In this document: in pieces, positions 6,208 to 6,232 of the stretch
Layout of the letters: each line of letters begins with the position of its first letter
Numbering within the stretch: the stretch's first letter is position 1
Source: Bacteroidota bacterium
GTDB taxonomy: Bacteria > Bacteroidota > Bacteroidia > Bacteroidales > UBA10428
DNA length: 6,232 nucleotides
NCBI GenBank assembly: GCA_029268165.1
Contig: JAJUGM010000212.1
Coordinates: 1-6,232 of the forward strand
Reading direction: 5' to 3'
Notes under the pieces: generated by a model
What the model was told of the DNA's origin: nothing
Seen by the model: the letters and a program-made list of their open reading frames with translations, nothing else
The model's database searches: none
Made by a program: the position numbers and the translations under genes

Positions 6208-6232
6208 ATGCAGTATAAACTGATAACATATT
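6208..6232 (+). CDS. Start of a downstream gene, first 8 codons only
   Basis: ATG at 6208 opens a frame reading MQYKLITY up to the window edge. It is supported by the promoter about 28 bases upstream and by lying 79 bases after the stop of the large gene on the same strand. No Shine-Dalgarno sequence is evident in the AT-rich leader, as is usual in Bacteroidota. The product cannot be identified from eight residues. Confidence 0.45.

Overview
The window looks like a chromosomal segment of a Bacteroidota bacterium, probably a gliding or particle-associated anaerobe or microaerobe of the Bacteroidales/Marinilabiliales type; I cannot fix the genus. The evidence is a giant secreted protein with a type IX secretion (T9SS) C-terminal sorting domain and SprB-type repeats, a Bacteroidota-type TTTG / TAnnTTTG promoter near the right end, AT-rich spacers and the absence of strong Shine-Dalgarno sites.

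Layout. Positions 1-1356 (minus) hold the N-terminal 452 codons of a peptidase-containing ABC exporter: a C39 cysteine peptidase followed by most of an ABC transmembrane domain. The ATPase domain lies beyond the left edge. Positions 1357-2009 form a 653-bp divergent spacer without a convincing gene. It is rich in structure: an AAAGAAC heptamer array broken by a CGATAGCTATCG palindrome, a 12-bp inverted repeat bracketing about 247 bp with several stem-loops, two small leader hairpins, and a perfect TTGAT-N4-ATCAA dyad ending on the first base of the next start codon. Positions 2010-6128 (plus) encode one 1372-residue modular surface protein. It has a signal peptide, two copies (about 60% identical by hand count) of a MAM/VEG-like jelly-roll domain, bacterial Ig-like modules, two SprB-like repeats and a T9SS sorting domain. 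A short spacer (6129-6207) carries a good promoter, followed by the first 8 codons of another gene.

How the parts relate. Both genes concern export, but by different routes. The exporter would cleave double-glycine leaders and move small peptides across the inner membrane. The large protein would leave by Sec and then T9SS to the cell surface. They are divergent, and nothing in the sequence shows that they act together. No double-glycine precursor peptide is visible in the window.

I see no clearly new system. The points most worth checking are the spacer's repeat architecture, including its effect on the exporter's start codon, the FNR-type box on the start of the adhesin-like gene, and the internal domain duplication.
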